From contig RPFO01000615.1 in assembly GCA_009746045.1 (NCBI GenBank), forward strand, positions 64,001-128,000: DNA of 64,000 nt, given 5' to 3'. Below the pieces are notes generated by a model that worked only from the letters and a program-made list of their open reading frames with translations, was not told where the DNA came from and did not search any database. A program made the position numbers and the translations under genes. This stretch comes from Mesostigma viride. Taxonomy: Eukaryota > Streptophyta > Mesostigmatophyceae > Mesostigmatales > Mesostigmataceae. This document shows, piece by piece, positions 48,380 to 60,888 of the stretch. Positions within the stretch are counted from its first letter, which is position 1. Every line of letters begins with the position of its first letter.

Positions 48380-48432
48380 CTCGCAACTGCTGCTGGCCCA
48401 GCTTCCACACCAGGCTTGGGAGGCAGCTCACG
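48380..48432 (-). CDS. GTF3C2: Possible TFIIIC WD40 subunit exon
   Basis: Acceptor CGCGCCCTCAG|CGTG and donor GCGAG|GTAAGA. The 53 bases leave one base, in phase with the 47,712 exon (reads VSCLPSLVWKLGQQQL). No diagnostic motif. The exon may start further upstream, because the frame stays open (LQPWMHWLRFSRAL). Confidence 0.38.
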
Positions 48433-49457
48433 CTGAGGGCGCGGGAGAAACGCAGCCAGTGCATCCACGGTTGCAACCCACCCAGCCACAGCGACGTGAT
48501 CACAGGGGGAAAGAAAAGTCACAAAAATCTCTCACAAGCACCAAGTGATGACTTCCGCTTACGAGAGATCATATACAAACACATGGTTGCATTTTGCAGT
48601 TTACCATCCAGACACAGCGAATGGATTGCTTCAAGGCACAACCGCCATCGGAGAATACAATATACATTAAGGGGTCACACATTCCCCCTCAAACTCGATA
48701 ATCAACCAGCCGAAGATGCCGCAGATCGGCGCGTAGCACAAAAGTACAAAATACTGGTCCCTCTGCCGAAAGGCATAAGCTCATAACACATATCATATTG
48801 ACATTGGTCAAGAGGTGCCCTGCACTAATGTCCCGGATGCTCGTGTTGCCCCCCCCCACACACGCATGGCATCGCACACAACCCCGGATGCCAGAGGCCC
48901 CCTCCAGGGGTATCCACATGCACGTACAGCCATGCAACAATGCCGGCGAGCTAGCCGCTCAACCGCATCATGGCCCCTGCCCTGCAATGTCATGATAGTA
49001 AATGCATGTCTCCAAACAGTGGATGCATGCAGTATTCATAGTTCTTTTCTTCTTTTGTTGTTTCCTAGTTCAGCGACACCTCACCGCCGGACACTTGGCT
49101 GGCATTCAGTGCCCCCAAACAATGCCACAATCGGGCCTCTGAATAAGGCTTTATGAACCAGAGCGGTTGGCAAAGCACATCACAAAACAGCTTACTGCGA
49201 GGCATGACAAGCATAAGCATGATGATGATGGCCGCTGGTAGATGATGTGGAATTTTGCAGTGCTATGTGTGCATGAATTACGTATCTTCAAGCGCCACTC
49301 CTCAGCCTTCCTCAGCAATAGCTCACACTCTGTAGAAGCTTTCAAAAGCAGACGGATGTGCTCCATGAAAGCCCAACACAGGCTCGTGTCTCACTCAATT
49401 GGTTAATCCATTACCAAACGAATTTCTCTGGAGCTTCACCCCCACCCCCCAACTCAC

Positions 49458-49641
49458 CAGGACGGCCTCGCGCGTAACCGACCCAAATAGCGGCAGGGAC
49501 GTCGCCGCCTCACTGCCCGCAGCACTGCTGGCAGAAGGCCCATTCCTCCCGGCGCTCGCCTCTACTGGGCCGGTGCCCGTGCATGGCCGGAACACAAACG
49601 GCACCGACTCCTCTGCATAAGGGCAGAAGTCACGCCAGTTG
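49458..49641 (-). CDS. GTF3C2: Probable TFIIIC WD40 subunit exon
   Basis: The donor CCGTCCTG|GTGAGT is strong. The acceptor used here (CATCGGCAG|CAAC) is weak and the start may differ. The peptide NWRDFCPYAEESVPFVFR, a Gly/Ala/Ser-rich loop, then SLPLFGSVTREAVL fits the Pro-Tyr-x-x-Glu-x-x-Ser-x-x-Phe segment expected just before the propeller of this subunit. The phase does not run directly into the 48,432 exon, so an exon is missing between them. Confidence 0.5.
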
Positions 49642-49839
49642 CTGCCGATGGGTGCACCCACATGGGGCGCGATTGGCACAGGCCACAGAGCAGATGCAGA
49701 TGCACAGCAGACGCGTACACACAACAGTCAAGGCAGAACCATGGGCCCAGCTATGGAGGGGGGACCCGCAAGAAACCAACGGTCCCACAAACAAGTGGTC
49801 CCACAAACAAATGGTCCCACAAACACGGCGACAGGGCTG

Positions 49840-50720
49840 ACCCCACAACAAAGCAGCAGAGGTGGTCCCACAGTGAAACTACAGGAAGCAGCCAGTCGCA
49901 TGGAGGGGTTGGCCACGTGGTTGCTAGTGGCTGGGCCCAGCGGGGTGACTCTGCGCATACGCGTGAGCGCGGCACGTGAGCTGGTCAAAACAAACAGTAT
50001 CCAATAAAAACAGGATTAAAACGTATTAAATAACTGCGTGAAAGGCCTAGGCTGTTCAAACCTCACGGCACAAGAGTGAAAGATACAGCTATAACGATGG
50101 TATCGCCAGTGACACTAAAATGGAAGTAGCAACACATGGAAATAGGGGGATGGTAGAGACCGGCAAGCGTGGGTCTGAAGTAATGCACTGCCATAGTTAC
50201 TTGGGTGGCCCCAAGCAGTTCTTAACAGATCGCGACACTGGGTTCCAAAACGAAGTTTTTACGAGGCAACCCGTGGGGTTGGGTTGGTTCGGCGCAACCA
50301 GAGCATTGCACACGCAATCGGCGATTGTACGAGGCTGCAGCAACCGCCACTCAGCGAGTGACATGGCGTTGTGACCATTTTTATTTGATAGTAAAAATAA
50401 CCATGTGTATAAAACCATGCACAGAGATGGCATGAAATTCCTGTCTTCTCTGGTGTATCCCTGCCCACCACACCTTGCTGGGTATTCATGCCAGCAGACA
50501 GCACAAGTGCAAACAAACGGGAGGCAAACTTGGCTGGAACTGAAGGGGTATACGACGAGACAAGCAGGGCACTAAGACAGGCAGTTCGTGCACAGAGGAA
50601 AGAGGGGCCAGCAAACAGGCGGGAGGTGTGTGTGTGCGGGGGGGCGAGACAAAGGTGCCAGGGCCACATCAGGGAATGGATGGCTAGTAATAGAAGATTT
50701 AGTTACTGAATTGACTTTAT
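49840..50720. other. Intronic or intergenic, no gene recognised
   Basis: Short repeats of a GGTCCCACAAACAA word occur at 49,780-49,830. Reading frames here lack splice support or recognisable motifs. Confidence 0.4.
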
Positions 50721-50733
50721 CTTCAAACTACTT

Positions 50734-51850
50734 TTGGGGGGTTGGTGGGTGGGTGGGTGGGTGGGTGAGTGGGTGGGTGGGTGGGTGGGTGGGTGGGTGG
50801 GTGGGTGGGTGGGTGGGTGGGTGGGTGGGTGGGTGGGTGGGTGGGTGGGTGGGTGGGTGGGTGGGTGGGTGGGTGGGTGGGTGGGTGGGTGGGTGGGTGG
50901 GTGGGTGGGTGGGTGGGTGGGTGGGTGGGTGGGTGGGTGGGTGGGCGGGTGGGCGGGTGGGTGGGTGGGTGGCGTGTGTGTGTGTGTGTGGGTGTGTGGG
51001 TGGGTGGTGGTTGGGTGGTTGGGTGGTTGGGTGGGTGGTGGGTGGGTGGGTGGGTGGGTGGGTGGGTGGGTGGGTGGGTGGGTGGGTGGGTGGGTGGGTG
51101 GGTGGGTGGGTGGGTGGGTGGGTGGGTGGGTGGGTGGGTGGGTGGGTGGTGGGTGGGTGGTGGGTGGGTGGGTGGGTGGGTGGGTGGGTGGGTGGGTGGG
51201 TGGGTGGGTGGGTGGGTGGGTGGGTGGGTGGGTGGGTGGGTGGGTGGGTGGGTGGGTGGGTGGGTGGGTGGGTGGGTGGGTGGGTGGGTGGGTGGGTGGG
51301 TGGGTGGGTGGTGGGTGGGTGGGTGGGTGGGTGGGTGGGTGGGTGGGTGGGTGGGTGGGTGGGTGGGTGGGTGGGTGGGTGGGGGGTGGGGTGGGGGTGG
51401 GGTGGGGTGGGGGGGGCAGGGGGTTTGGTTTGGTTGGTTGGTTGGTTGGTTGGTTGGTTGGTTGGTTGGTTGGTTGGTTGGTTGGTTGGTTGGTTGGTTG
51501 GTTGGTTGGTTGGTTGGTTGGTTGGTTGGTTGGTTGGTTGGTTGGTTGGTTGGTTGGTTGGTTGGTTGGTTGGTTGGTTGGTTGGTTGGTTGGTTGGTTG
51601 GTTGGTTGGTTGGTTGGTTGGTTGGTTGGTTGGTTGGTTGGTTGGTTGGTTGGTTGGTTGGTTGGTTGGTTGGTTGGTTGGTTGGTTGGTTGGTTGGTTG
51701 GTTGGTTGGTTGGTTGGTTGGTTGGTTGGTTGGTTGGTTGGTTGGTTGGTTGGTTGGTTGGTTGGTTGGTTGGTTGGTTGGGTGGGTGGGTGGGTGGGTG
51801 GGTGGGTGGGGTGGGTGGGTGGGTGGGTGGGGTGGGGTGGGGGGGTGGGG
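50734..51850. repeat. (GGGT)n then (GGTT)n compound microsatellite
   Basis: GGGT repeats with single-base shifts at 50,734-51,400, a G-rich junction, a pure GGTT array at 51,425-51,780, then GGGT again to about 51,835. The Gly-Trp-Val and Leu-Val-Gly-Trp frames are artefacts. The G-rich strand has dense potential for quadruplex formation. It is not a telomere repeat of any common type. Confidence 0.95.
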
Positions 51851-51986
51851 GGGCATCATCTCATCAACCAAAAGTCCACTTGTGCGTGGAGTAATTATTT
51901 GCAGTGGCCTTCCACGCAGAGCACCAGCATGACATGCGAAAATTTAGTGCTGGGGGGCACCGCCTCAGCGTTGAAATCCGACTTAC

Positions 51987-52112
51987 CGTACAACTGTAAC
52001 AGCAGTTGACGCCAACGACATAGGATCGCCCGTTAACTATCCATGCAATTCTCCAGCACGCGGCAGACGCCTTCAAGGCAACGAAATCATTGCCCACGCC
52101 TCCATCCGAAAT
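51987..52112 (-). CDS. Unidentified protein, second exon
   Basis: Acceptor TGTTGACAG|ATTTCG and donor TGTACG|GTAAGT (perfect consensus) enclose exactly 42 codons in phase 0. It reads ISDGGVGNDFVALKASAACW, RIAWIVNGRSYVVGV, then NCCYSCT. I do not recognise the family. It joins in phase to the 52,270-52,392 exon. It may be the start of the TFIIIC-like gene, which lies on the same strand, or a separate gene. Confidence 0.5.
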
Positions 52113-52269
52113 CTGTCAACACGCGACGGTAAACATGTCAGGTAAAGGTAATTACTTGCTATGTTAGGTGAGCTACGGTCAAGGGATCTTCGTTTCCCCA
52201 CAAGTGCAAGCTAGAAAACGCACCAGCCTCACTCTGCCACTGCCCTGTGCCCTGGTCTGCAGAGCTTAC

Positions 52270-52392
52270 CACTTCCATACGCAGGCATTTCTCTCGCGCA
52301 GTCCGGCGTGCACGCCACAACAATATGTGAAATTCAGAATTTTTTGCCGAGTAACTTGTCGACGACGATCCCGCTGGCGAATTGCGTGTCAT
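52270..52392 (-). CDS. Unidentified protein, first coding exon
   Basis: ATG at 52,392 followed by 41 codons (MTRNSPAGSSSTSYSAKNSE, FHILLWRARRTAREKCLRME, V) to the donor GAAGTG|GTAAGC. Phase 0 matches the next exon. The start lies about 600 bp from the left end of the MULE. Other frames here are also open for short stretches, so the start is tentative. Confidence 0.42.
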
Positions 52393-52998
52393 CGCTGGTA
52401 CAGCAGCGTTTCATCCTGGCAGAGCTTGTCATTAAAATACACTAGAACCCTGCTAGAAGATATATTCTTTCATAGACGAAGAAAATTATTGGGCGGTGTT
52501 TGGGAAATACCGAATAAATTCTGAGTCATGGAGGTACGACTACACTGTACCGAGTACCGAGGTAGCTCGGTAGCCCTTCAGGCGCAAAATTTAATAAAGC
52601 TGCCTGTCGCAAGTTAGGTACGTAAGCGTGGCGCGGCGCTATCACGCGTGGAGACAGATCACACTTCAGTGACTTCACAGATCACCACCAGCCTCAACAC
52701 TACGTAGCGAGCTGAGCCGAGCTGACAGCTACGGTCCAATAGCCAAACAAGAGCAAGGCGCGCGGCGCGCATGCCATCATCCATGCCCATTGAATCTGCG
52801 CTGAAAAAGGCTGAAAAGTTTGATTTCCGTATTCCGTCTCCGTGTTGCAGCCAAACACCAACAACAGCTCCGGTTGTCGGACCACCGGGAATATACTCAA
52901 CTCAACTTCAGTCTCAATTCAGTCAATTGTGACCCGAGTTGTGACCCGCAGTCCAGCACTCGGGCATACCCTGTCAAAATGACGGGCAGAAGACGTCT

Positions 52999-53201
52999 CA
53001 TAATTTGGCTCTGATGACACAAACTCGAGTGCGGGGGTGAGTGCGGGGTTCCGGGACACCACCGCACTAAGTCCGACGCGCCTGCCCAGGCCACGCCGCG
53101 CCGGACCGGCACACGAGTTACGCGGGAAAAAAGGGCCTGCCGCGCCAATTACTGTAGGACTTGGCTAATTTCTTTGTTGACAACAAGCGCAGTCAAGGAT
53201 G
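52999..53201 (+). repeat. Left terminal inverted repeat of the MULE, 203 bp
   Basis: Runs from CATAATTTGGCTCTGATGAC to GCGCAGTCAAGGATG. It is the reverse complement of 63,298-63,500 with only a few mismatches noticed (for example CTCGAG/CTCTAG and GACAAC/GACTAC). Confidence 0.92.
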
Positions 53202-55689
53202 CAATTGGCATCATTGCATTATTTTTGCCAAGGTGCTGGCAATTTACGCTTGAAGGTGGCAAAAATCTGTTTTCTTTGTGATGCAGTAGTGACTATTGCC
53301 TGGCAATTGCGCAGCCGGGAAGTTGGGCGACGAGAATGCCATGGTTGTTCTAAAGTATAATCATCGGACCCTAATTTGTCTAAAGTAGGAGACAAACAGT
53401 CTTTGACGTCCCTGGGATCCATAGCAATAAAAATTCTGCTTTCTCTACTCGCAGTAATGTCGGCACACTTAGTTTCCTCTTCGAATCGATCTTTTGTCTG
53501 GCAATCTTTCCCTCTCTCGTTTTTTTCTCCCTCCCTCCCTCCCTTGCTCGCTCCCTCCCTCCGTCTCATGCGTTCCTCCAACGTCCCGTCCTGTCTTCTT
53601 CCCCCCACCCTGCCTTCTCTCGTTAGCTTCCGAGCTTTTTATGCATTGCCTCTCCATACCTCGCTACCAAGTTTCCAAGTAGACCTTGAAGAGATATACC
53701 GGGAAATGCGTCTGGACGCGGTCATCGTGCGCGCCTTTCTCTTCTGATTTTCTGCGTAAAGCTTGGTAGCACACCTTGTCGGCCCTCGCGGAACTGTCAG
53801 CCCGTATCTGGGAACTGGACCACATGTATCTGTTACAGTATCTTGCTTATTTTGCGTAGGTTGCTAGTGTTGCTGTATCCTTCAAGTTTAGTGTTGCAGA
53901 GTGTGACTGACCACTGTATCATTTGGTGATGGGTTTGTTGAATGCTGGGTTTGTTCTTGTATGAGTGTTTGTATAGGGATCCTTGTGTCCTAAAGTAGAA
54001 AGCTTGTCGTTGATACTGCTTCTTCTTTTTTTAGAGTAGCCCTTGGGACATGCAGGCAAGGATGGCATTACAAATATCAATGAAATACAGTACCAAGCTT
54101 TTTACCACTGACGTGCATTGTAAAATAGGTGCAGGCAACTGCCGTGCACATGCCGTGCCTGAAAATTGTTGAGCCCATGGTGAGCTTTTTTGGTTATTTG
54201 GTAATTACAGCGTCAATACGTTGTCTAATGTCAACCAACGTGGATCGACCTGGGCTGAGGTTGTCAGTGTGTGCGTAAATGTAAAGCACACATGTATGGC
54301 TCGCATGTTTGGGAGCCGATCCTAGCCGAATCACACTTTGTTGGCACCCATGCCTGCAGCTAGTGGGGTCTTTGTGGCTAGGTACCTTGGGACAGTGTTG
54401 GGGTTGGCTAGCTAGACTACGTGCAAGATGATTCCACCACTGGCCATCAGTGGCTCGGTCCTTAGAGCAGCCAACATACCAGCATACTCGCGCATATTTC
54501 AGCTTTAGCACACCCACAGTTTGCCATAGTCCAACGAGCGTTGAACGCAGCTGTGGCCTGCCTTCGGGCATGAGTGAGGACGCAGGTGTCTTTGCCCCTT
54601 TCCCACTGTGCAACTTACAGGGACTGGAAAGCACTCTAGGTGCTACATGCCCACCCCACCGAGGCATGCTATAATTTATTTAATTTAATTTTAGAGCAGG
54701 AAACATGTTCCTGTCATCCATGAGATAGCGGCCATTGGCATTGTGAGGATGGATGCACGTCAGATCATATAGTAAGAATTTGGACAATCAAGAATGTGTT
54801 TGACGCTCTTTCAACCCAAATTAAGGTTTGACTGATAATTTGGTCGGGGCTCATTGCTCAACCATTCCAATGGGGATGTATGCTCGTTGACGCAGTCAAT
54901 CATGACATCTTATGATTATTACTTACGGCAACGTGACGTGTGGATCCGCCAATAAATTAGCTATCAAGGTCAACCAGCATCGGTATGCATTATTAAATCA
55001 GCAGACGCATGCATGTGTTGAATGTTAGCAACGCATACCTTGTGTTGGCCGGCCACCTGCAAAATTACTGACCAGGTAGATGTTGAAGAACCTCACAATC
55101 ATCCAGTTGTCGCATGGATCCTAGCTAGCCCACGAGGAAAATTTTCAAGGTGCCCAGTTTTATAGCAGTATGCATATAAGACACATGATACTGCACCACT
55201 GCGGCTAGCTTATGACTGTCCCCATCCCCCCTTCCCCATTCCATCAGGAAATATGCTGACGCTGTCTACGTGTTTATTAATTTATTCATTCATGACTGTG
55301 TAACATGGCCAACGTGAAGGCAGGCCTTTATGATAATGGGCCCTTCAACTCGAGAGCTCCATCCATTGCAGCCCTTGGGCATTTGCAGCTGCCAGCTGAT
55401 AATGCTCCAATATGAGGGTAGTCTTGGAATCTTCATGCCGAAAGCTCGGTCACCACCTCCTGCATTAAGAGCAAATAGACAAGCACTGAGTTTAGAACCC
55501 TGGACTCAACCACACACAAACAATGATTCGTGACAAGCTATGGATGAAAAACTTCAGGAATCTCTTTTTCTAATTGCGTACATATGGGCATTACATGCAC
55601 ATGCACAACCACAATACAATAACGGGGGAGAAAAAGGGAAAAGGAAGCCCAGCAGAGAGAGACGCAGTGAGAGGGAGTTCGTTAGGTTG
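53202..55689. other. MULE left interior, no gene recognised
   Basis: A CCCTCCCT-type tract lies at 53,530-53,570. The frames at 53,219-53,747 have skewed composition and no recognisable domain. No exon chain is supported between the left TIR and the satellite at 55,690. Confidence 0.5.
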
Positions 55690-56333
55690 GCAGTCGGGCA
55701 GTCGGGCAGTTGGGCAGTCGGGCAGTCGGGCAGTCGGGCAGTCGGGCAGTCGGGCAGTCGGGCAGTCGGGCAGTCGGGCAGTCGGGCAGTCGGGCAGTCG
55801 GGCAGTCGGGCAGTCGGGCAGTCGGGCAGTCGGGCAGTCGGGCAGTCGGGCAGTCGGGCAGTCGGGCAGTCGGGCAGTCGGGCAGTCGGGCAGTCGGGCA
55901 GTCGGGCAGTCGGCAGTCGGGCAGTCGGGCAGTCGGGCAGTCGGGCAGTCGGGCAGTCGGCAGTCGGGCAGTCGGGCAGTCGGGCAGTCGGGCAGTCGGG
56001 CAGTCGGGCAGTCGGGAAGTCGGGCAGTCGGGCAGTCGGGCAGTCGGGCAGTCGGGCAGTCGGGCAGTCGGGCAGTCGGGCAGTCGGGCAGTCGGGCAGT
56101 CGGGCAGTCGGGCAGTCGGGCAGTCGGGCAGTCGGGCAGTCGGGCAGTCGGGCAGTCGGGCAGTCGGGCAGTCGGGCAGTCGGGCAGTCGGGCAGTCGGG
56201 CAGTCGGGCAGTCGGGCAGTCGGGCAGTCGGGCAGTCGGGCAGTCGGGCAGTCGGGCAGTCGGGCAGTCGGGCAGTCGGGCAGTCGGCAGTCGGGCAGTC
56301 GGGCAGTCGGGCAGTCGGGCAGTCGGGCAGTCG
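55690..56333. repeat. (CAGTCGGG)n octanucleotide array
   Basis: About 80 copies of an 8-bp unit, with rare 7-bp (CAGTCGG) units and single substitutions (TTGGG, GGAAG). It runs directly into a (GTGC)n array. It lies downstream of the transposase stop, inside the MULE. Confidence 0.97.
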
Positions 56334-56487
<154 letters not shown>

Positions 56488-56611
56488 CGCGCGCCCCCGC
56501 CCCTGCCCCCGCCCACACACAACATGCCTGTGAGGAATGACTTCGCCGAAGGACATTGGCTCTTGCACAGTGTATTACCTCCACATGTATGCCTCGGCAG
56601 CTTGAGCTCCA

Positions 56612-59600
56612 TCACAAGCCGTGGTCGACAGCCGCTTGGCCGCCTTCCGGCATGGCCAATGATGAATCCGACGCTTCAGCAAGTGGAAAAGAACATAGTG
56701 GATTGCTTTGGGCTCGGGACCCCGCACCATTGCTTGCCTCACTGGCAGCATCTTTCTGCAATCGGCCCATGACGCTCAGCTTCTGTTTCTTTGCCCCACC
56801 ATTCCGACGGACAAATGCACGTTTGACACCACATTGTTGCCCGAATACAGCGGGGTCGTGCCGAATGTCTCGAGTGCCTCTCCTGACCGCAGGTTTATCA
56901 ACAAGGCGCAAGGTAGGTGTAGGCGGAACATTGCCCACTGCTGCCCTTTGCCTATCCAAGCGCACAAAGTCTTCAATTTGTCGCGCCACGTCCGCCAAAG
57001 CTAGACTTGTGAGCTCTTGGGCGCGCCGCAAACCATCCTCGGTTGCCGCCCCATCCCATGCAGCCTCGATTCGGCTAAGCATCTGCCGATTCTTCTCCTT
57101 CACGGAAGATGATGCTTGACCTTTGTCGTGATTGGCAGGTTGACCAAAGTCGGGTGGCTGGGCGTCATCGGGAGTTTCATCGACGTCAGCCGTGTCAGGA
57201 AAATCCGAAGCCTCCCCTTTCTCAGATGGAGTTGCCTTGTTTCTCACCCAGAGCAATTCCTCAAGGAAGTGCACACAAGAGTGCTTGTTTGGCGGAACAC
57301 CGAATGCTGCCCGGCGTTTGATCACAAGCTCAATGTCCTCACGGGTAGCCACACCGGAGAGCATGAGGTCGACCAAGAAATGATGACAAATGTTTCCTGT
57401 TTTAGAGTCGGTGCAGTCGCAAGTGGCCGTGTTAGAGTTGAGGTCAATATTAAATGACCTCACGCAAGTCACGAAATCCACCACAACGCGACGGGATGTG
57501 CAAGAACCATCCGTGACCATCTCCGCCCAGCAGCTCCTGGTTTTACCTTGCTGTATTTCCGCTTGGAGATTACACGCCTTGTCAAGCTCCGCCATCTCTT
57601 CTTTCCGCCGACGGTGATTTATGATGACACCACGGGTTTTGAGCTGTTGGTCCCTTTCCAGCCACCCAACAATCAACCCAAACATGTAAATTAGCCAGTC
57701 AAGACGTTGGCGCCCACGGTTATGCAGCCAAGTATACTTGAGGGTTCGATGATACCGTTCAAGAATATTGTTCGTATCATGTTGGGCATAATCCGCCACC
57801 CTAAACGCTTTCGCCCACATGTGCAGCTTGTCCTCCCATTGACTGCGCATGTAGTCGACAAATGCGGGGGTAATGGGGTCCCACTTGGTATAAAACTGGG
57901 TGAGCCGGCATTGCACCGCACGTACTTGCGCCTCCGCATCCCCGGCAAGGCGCGAGCTCATGTAATACAAGATGGCATTAAGCTCTTCCATCAGTTCCAT
58001 ACGGACCTTGGCACCTTTCACCTTTGTTAATAGGTTCGTGCACCAAGCGCGCTGGACGTGCCATGAACACAAAAAGATCTTGGTAGCTGGGAACACCCGC
58101 TTCAATGCGTTCATTTCAGCGTTTGAACAATCGATGATGATTGTCAACGGGGGCTTCGTTTCACAGCCATCCACCACAGCTTCTAGAAATGCCTCATACA
58201 CGGCACTGGTCTCCGCGCTGGCAAGGCACCAAGCCACTGGCACACCATTACCAAAAGCATCCACGACCATGAGCGTCACCAGTGAGAAACCCATGGTGGA
58301 TACCCCAAATGTGCTATCAAAAATGCCTTCTTTTGCCCATGCAGTTTATACATTTCCCGCTGCCATGCATTCTGGTACACTAGCACAAAGGGGGAAAGTT
58401 GGACTGTACCGTCCGGGGTCATCTCCTGGGGTTGGTAGTAGCGGACGTTGTCCCCCAAGCGCGCTGCCCATAATTCCACGCTTTCTGCTTCTTCTGCATG
58501 GAACTTCCACGCCGTTGAAAGCAACTTGTCTTCCATGTTTCTCACATCCGCTGCAGTCAACGCGTAGTCCCTTTGCTTGATAGCCTCCTCGGATCCCAGC
58601 AAGTCCTCTAAGCTTCTCTGCCATTCTCGGATGATAGCATTACAATTAGCCCGCTGCCCATCCTTCAGGTCACTCATCTTACCGCATAGAAACTCCCGGC
58701 AACGTTCGCTTAGTCGTTGTCCACCTTCGTAGATGTCCCTGGCCAGCCCAGTTGCCCCATGCTCATGCCTGAACTCGGAGTACGTGATATATGATGTGCC
58801 GAGGTTCTCACGTAACTCCACGATACGCCATGAAACCCGACATCCAACGCACATCTCACCCCTCAATTTAGACGCCCGCGCCTTAGGGTGCCCACGCGGC
58901 AGTTTCTTTGGGTTGACCCTGCAGCTGCCATACCTCGCACAGGTGTACCGCGCAAATGCCTTGTTGGCACTTGGGTGACGCTCATGGTCCTTTCCACCCC
59001 CATCTTCCTCCTCATCCCCAGAATCGCTGTCCGGATCATCCTCCTGCACTTCTTGTCCGGCAGCTAATGTTGATGATGCACCCCGCGGGGCGGAGGGCAC
59101 GGCAGCCGGGGCGGAGGGCACCGCAGCCGGGGCGGAGGGCACCGCAGCCGGGGCGGAGGGCACAGCAGCCGGGGCGCAGGGCACCGCAGCCGGGGCGGAG
59201 GGCACAGCAGCCGGGGCGCAGGGCACCGCAGCCGGGGCGGAGGGCACGGCAGCCGGGGCGGAGGGCGCCGCAGCCGGGGCGGAGGGCACAGCAGGGGCGC
59301 AGGGCACGGCAGCCGGGGCGGAGGGCACGGCAGCCGGGGCGCAGGGCACGGCAGCCGGGGCGCAGGGCACGGCAGCCGGGGCGCAGGGCACGGCAGCCGG
59401 GGCGGAGGGCACCGCAGCCGGGGCGGAGGGCACAGCAGCCGGGGCGGAGGGCACCGCAGCCGGGGCGGAGGGCACAGCAGCCGGGGCGCAGGGCACCGCA
59501 GCCGGGGCGGAGGGCACGGCAGCCGGGGCGGAGGGCGCCGCAGCCGGGGCGGAGGGCACCGCAGCCGGGGCGCAGGGCACGGCAGCCGGGGCGCAGGGCA

Positions 59601-60249
59601 CGGCAGCCGGGGCGGAGGGCGCCGCAGCCGGGGCGGAGGGCACGCAGCCGGGGCGGAGGGCACGGCAGCCGGGGCGCAGGGCACGGCAGCCGGGGCGGAG
59701 GGCACGGCAGCCGGGGCGCATGGCACGGCAGCCGGGGCGCAGGGCACGGCAGCCGGGGCGGAGGGCACGGCAGCCGGGGCGCAGGGCATGGCAGCCGGGG
59801 CGGAGGGCACGGCAGCCGGGGCGCAGGGCACGGCAGCCAGGGCGGAGGGCACCGCAGCCGGGGCAGAGGGCACGGCAGCCGGGGCGGCATCCAGTGGGGC
59901 GTCCGAAGGCGGGGCGCAAGCTTTTGATGTCTTTTGTGCATTGCTCTCGTTTCGTCTACAACGAGGCTTGCAGTTTGCCCTTTCGCCCTCGCCGCTCAAA
60001 TAGTCAGCGGTTCTGTTGGTTGGTAAGCTAGATCGCAAAAGGACCCTTTGCTTTGGACCTTTATCGCAAAACACCAACACCCAGTTGAGGTCGTGAAAAT
60101 TTAGGGGCCCATTCTTGAGCTCTTGCTTGTTGGCTTTGTCGAGCGCCTGATTAGCGAGCTTGGGGGTCTCATATATTTGACCGCAGTCAACATTGGGGTA
60201 AGGCTTAAGGGCGTCAATAAATTGGTTAATCTCCGTAGTGCTCAAGGTG
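56612..60249 (-). CDS. MULE transposase, main exon (frame broken twice)
   Basis: From the CGAGCAG|CACC acceptor the protein reads [19 protein letters not shown] and [15 protein letters not shown]. An Ala-Pro heptad linker follows (59,085-59,890), then an acidic stretch. Next is a FAR1/WRKY-GCM1-like zinc region ([22 protein letters not shown]; about 58,960-58,750), and then the DDE transposase. The first Asp (58,316-58,318) is in [13 protein letters not shown], the second in [17 protein letters not shown] (about 58,130), [10 protein letters not shown] follows, and the Glu is in [13 protein letters not shown] (about 57,760). A SWIM finger [14 protein letters not shown] (about 57,420-57,380) comes before a C-terminal tail ending at 56,614. 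Frame breaks lie at 59,643 (one base lost in a repeat unit) and 58,319-58,323 (a run of five A, gene strand T5). These are genuine lesions or sequencing errors. The enzyme would cut and paste the element at its TIRs. Confidence 0.8.
59085..59890 (-). repeat. 21-bp coding minisatellite (Ala-Pro heptads)
   Basis: About 38 units of GCAGCCGGGGCGGAGGGCAC(C), read on the minus strand as APAAVPS or APAAVPC heptads within the transposase. Two subtypes (GCGGAGGG and GCGCAGGG) alternate Ser and Cys. One unit at 59,640 lacks a base and shifts the frame. One near 59,293 lacks three bases. Confidence 0.93.
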
Positions 60250-60888
60250 CTGCTCGATATTGAAACGCCACAAACACGGAATACAGCAAAGTACAAAGCA
60301 TTCATGTAAGACAATGCGGGACAAATGGGTAACAAATGGGGAGAGTTATATTAATGAAAAGAGACAACGAACTTGGAAGCATGGCACGCCGAGCCCCCGA
60401 GTAAAGGTTAAACATTTAGCCACCACGCATTGGGCTTGCCATGAACACCCCATGGAGCGCTATGCTAAGGTTTTCTTGCGACCCCATGTTGTGTGTGGCT
60501 TGTCAGTAATGTGCTAGTAGGAAAGGACAAGCCACGAGGTTAAGATAAGATTACGCCCGGCATAGGGCTGCCAAACGGGCTCATCTACCATAAACGCTGC
60601 AATAAGGCTTCTGTAGAATAAAAATCTATTTCCAAGCAAAACCATACCGTAAACCAAAACTAGCAGGCCATAAAGACCAATCACAGGCCAATCAACAAAA
60701 CCCAAAGAACATTCAGCCAAAAGAGTTACATTATGCACTACTACAATATTTGATATGGCCTTGGTGAACACCATGAAAGCTAAGGCAACTAAGAGACTGT
60801 GCTTGATAAACGACGCAAATCAGAAAAAGGTTGTTCAATGTATTGATGACATGTAGAGTAAAAACAACACGCGCATACCCAGGCGTAC

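Noticed and set aside
50588-52009. Gly-Trp-Val-rich 473-codon frame, or a telomere-like GGGT/GGTT array
   Set aside because: A 4-bp repeat is open in every frame. The unit does not match known telomere repeats and the array is flanked by exons, not a chromosome end.
58956-59927. 323-codon plus-strand Arg-Gln-Pro-Gly-rich frame
   Set aside because: Antisense to the Ala-Pro heptad coding repeat of the transposase, whose frame is supported by flanking domains.
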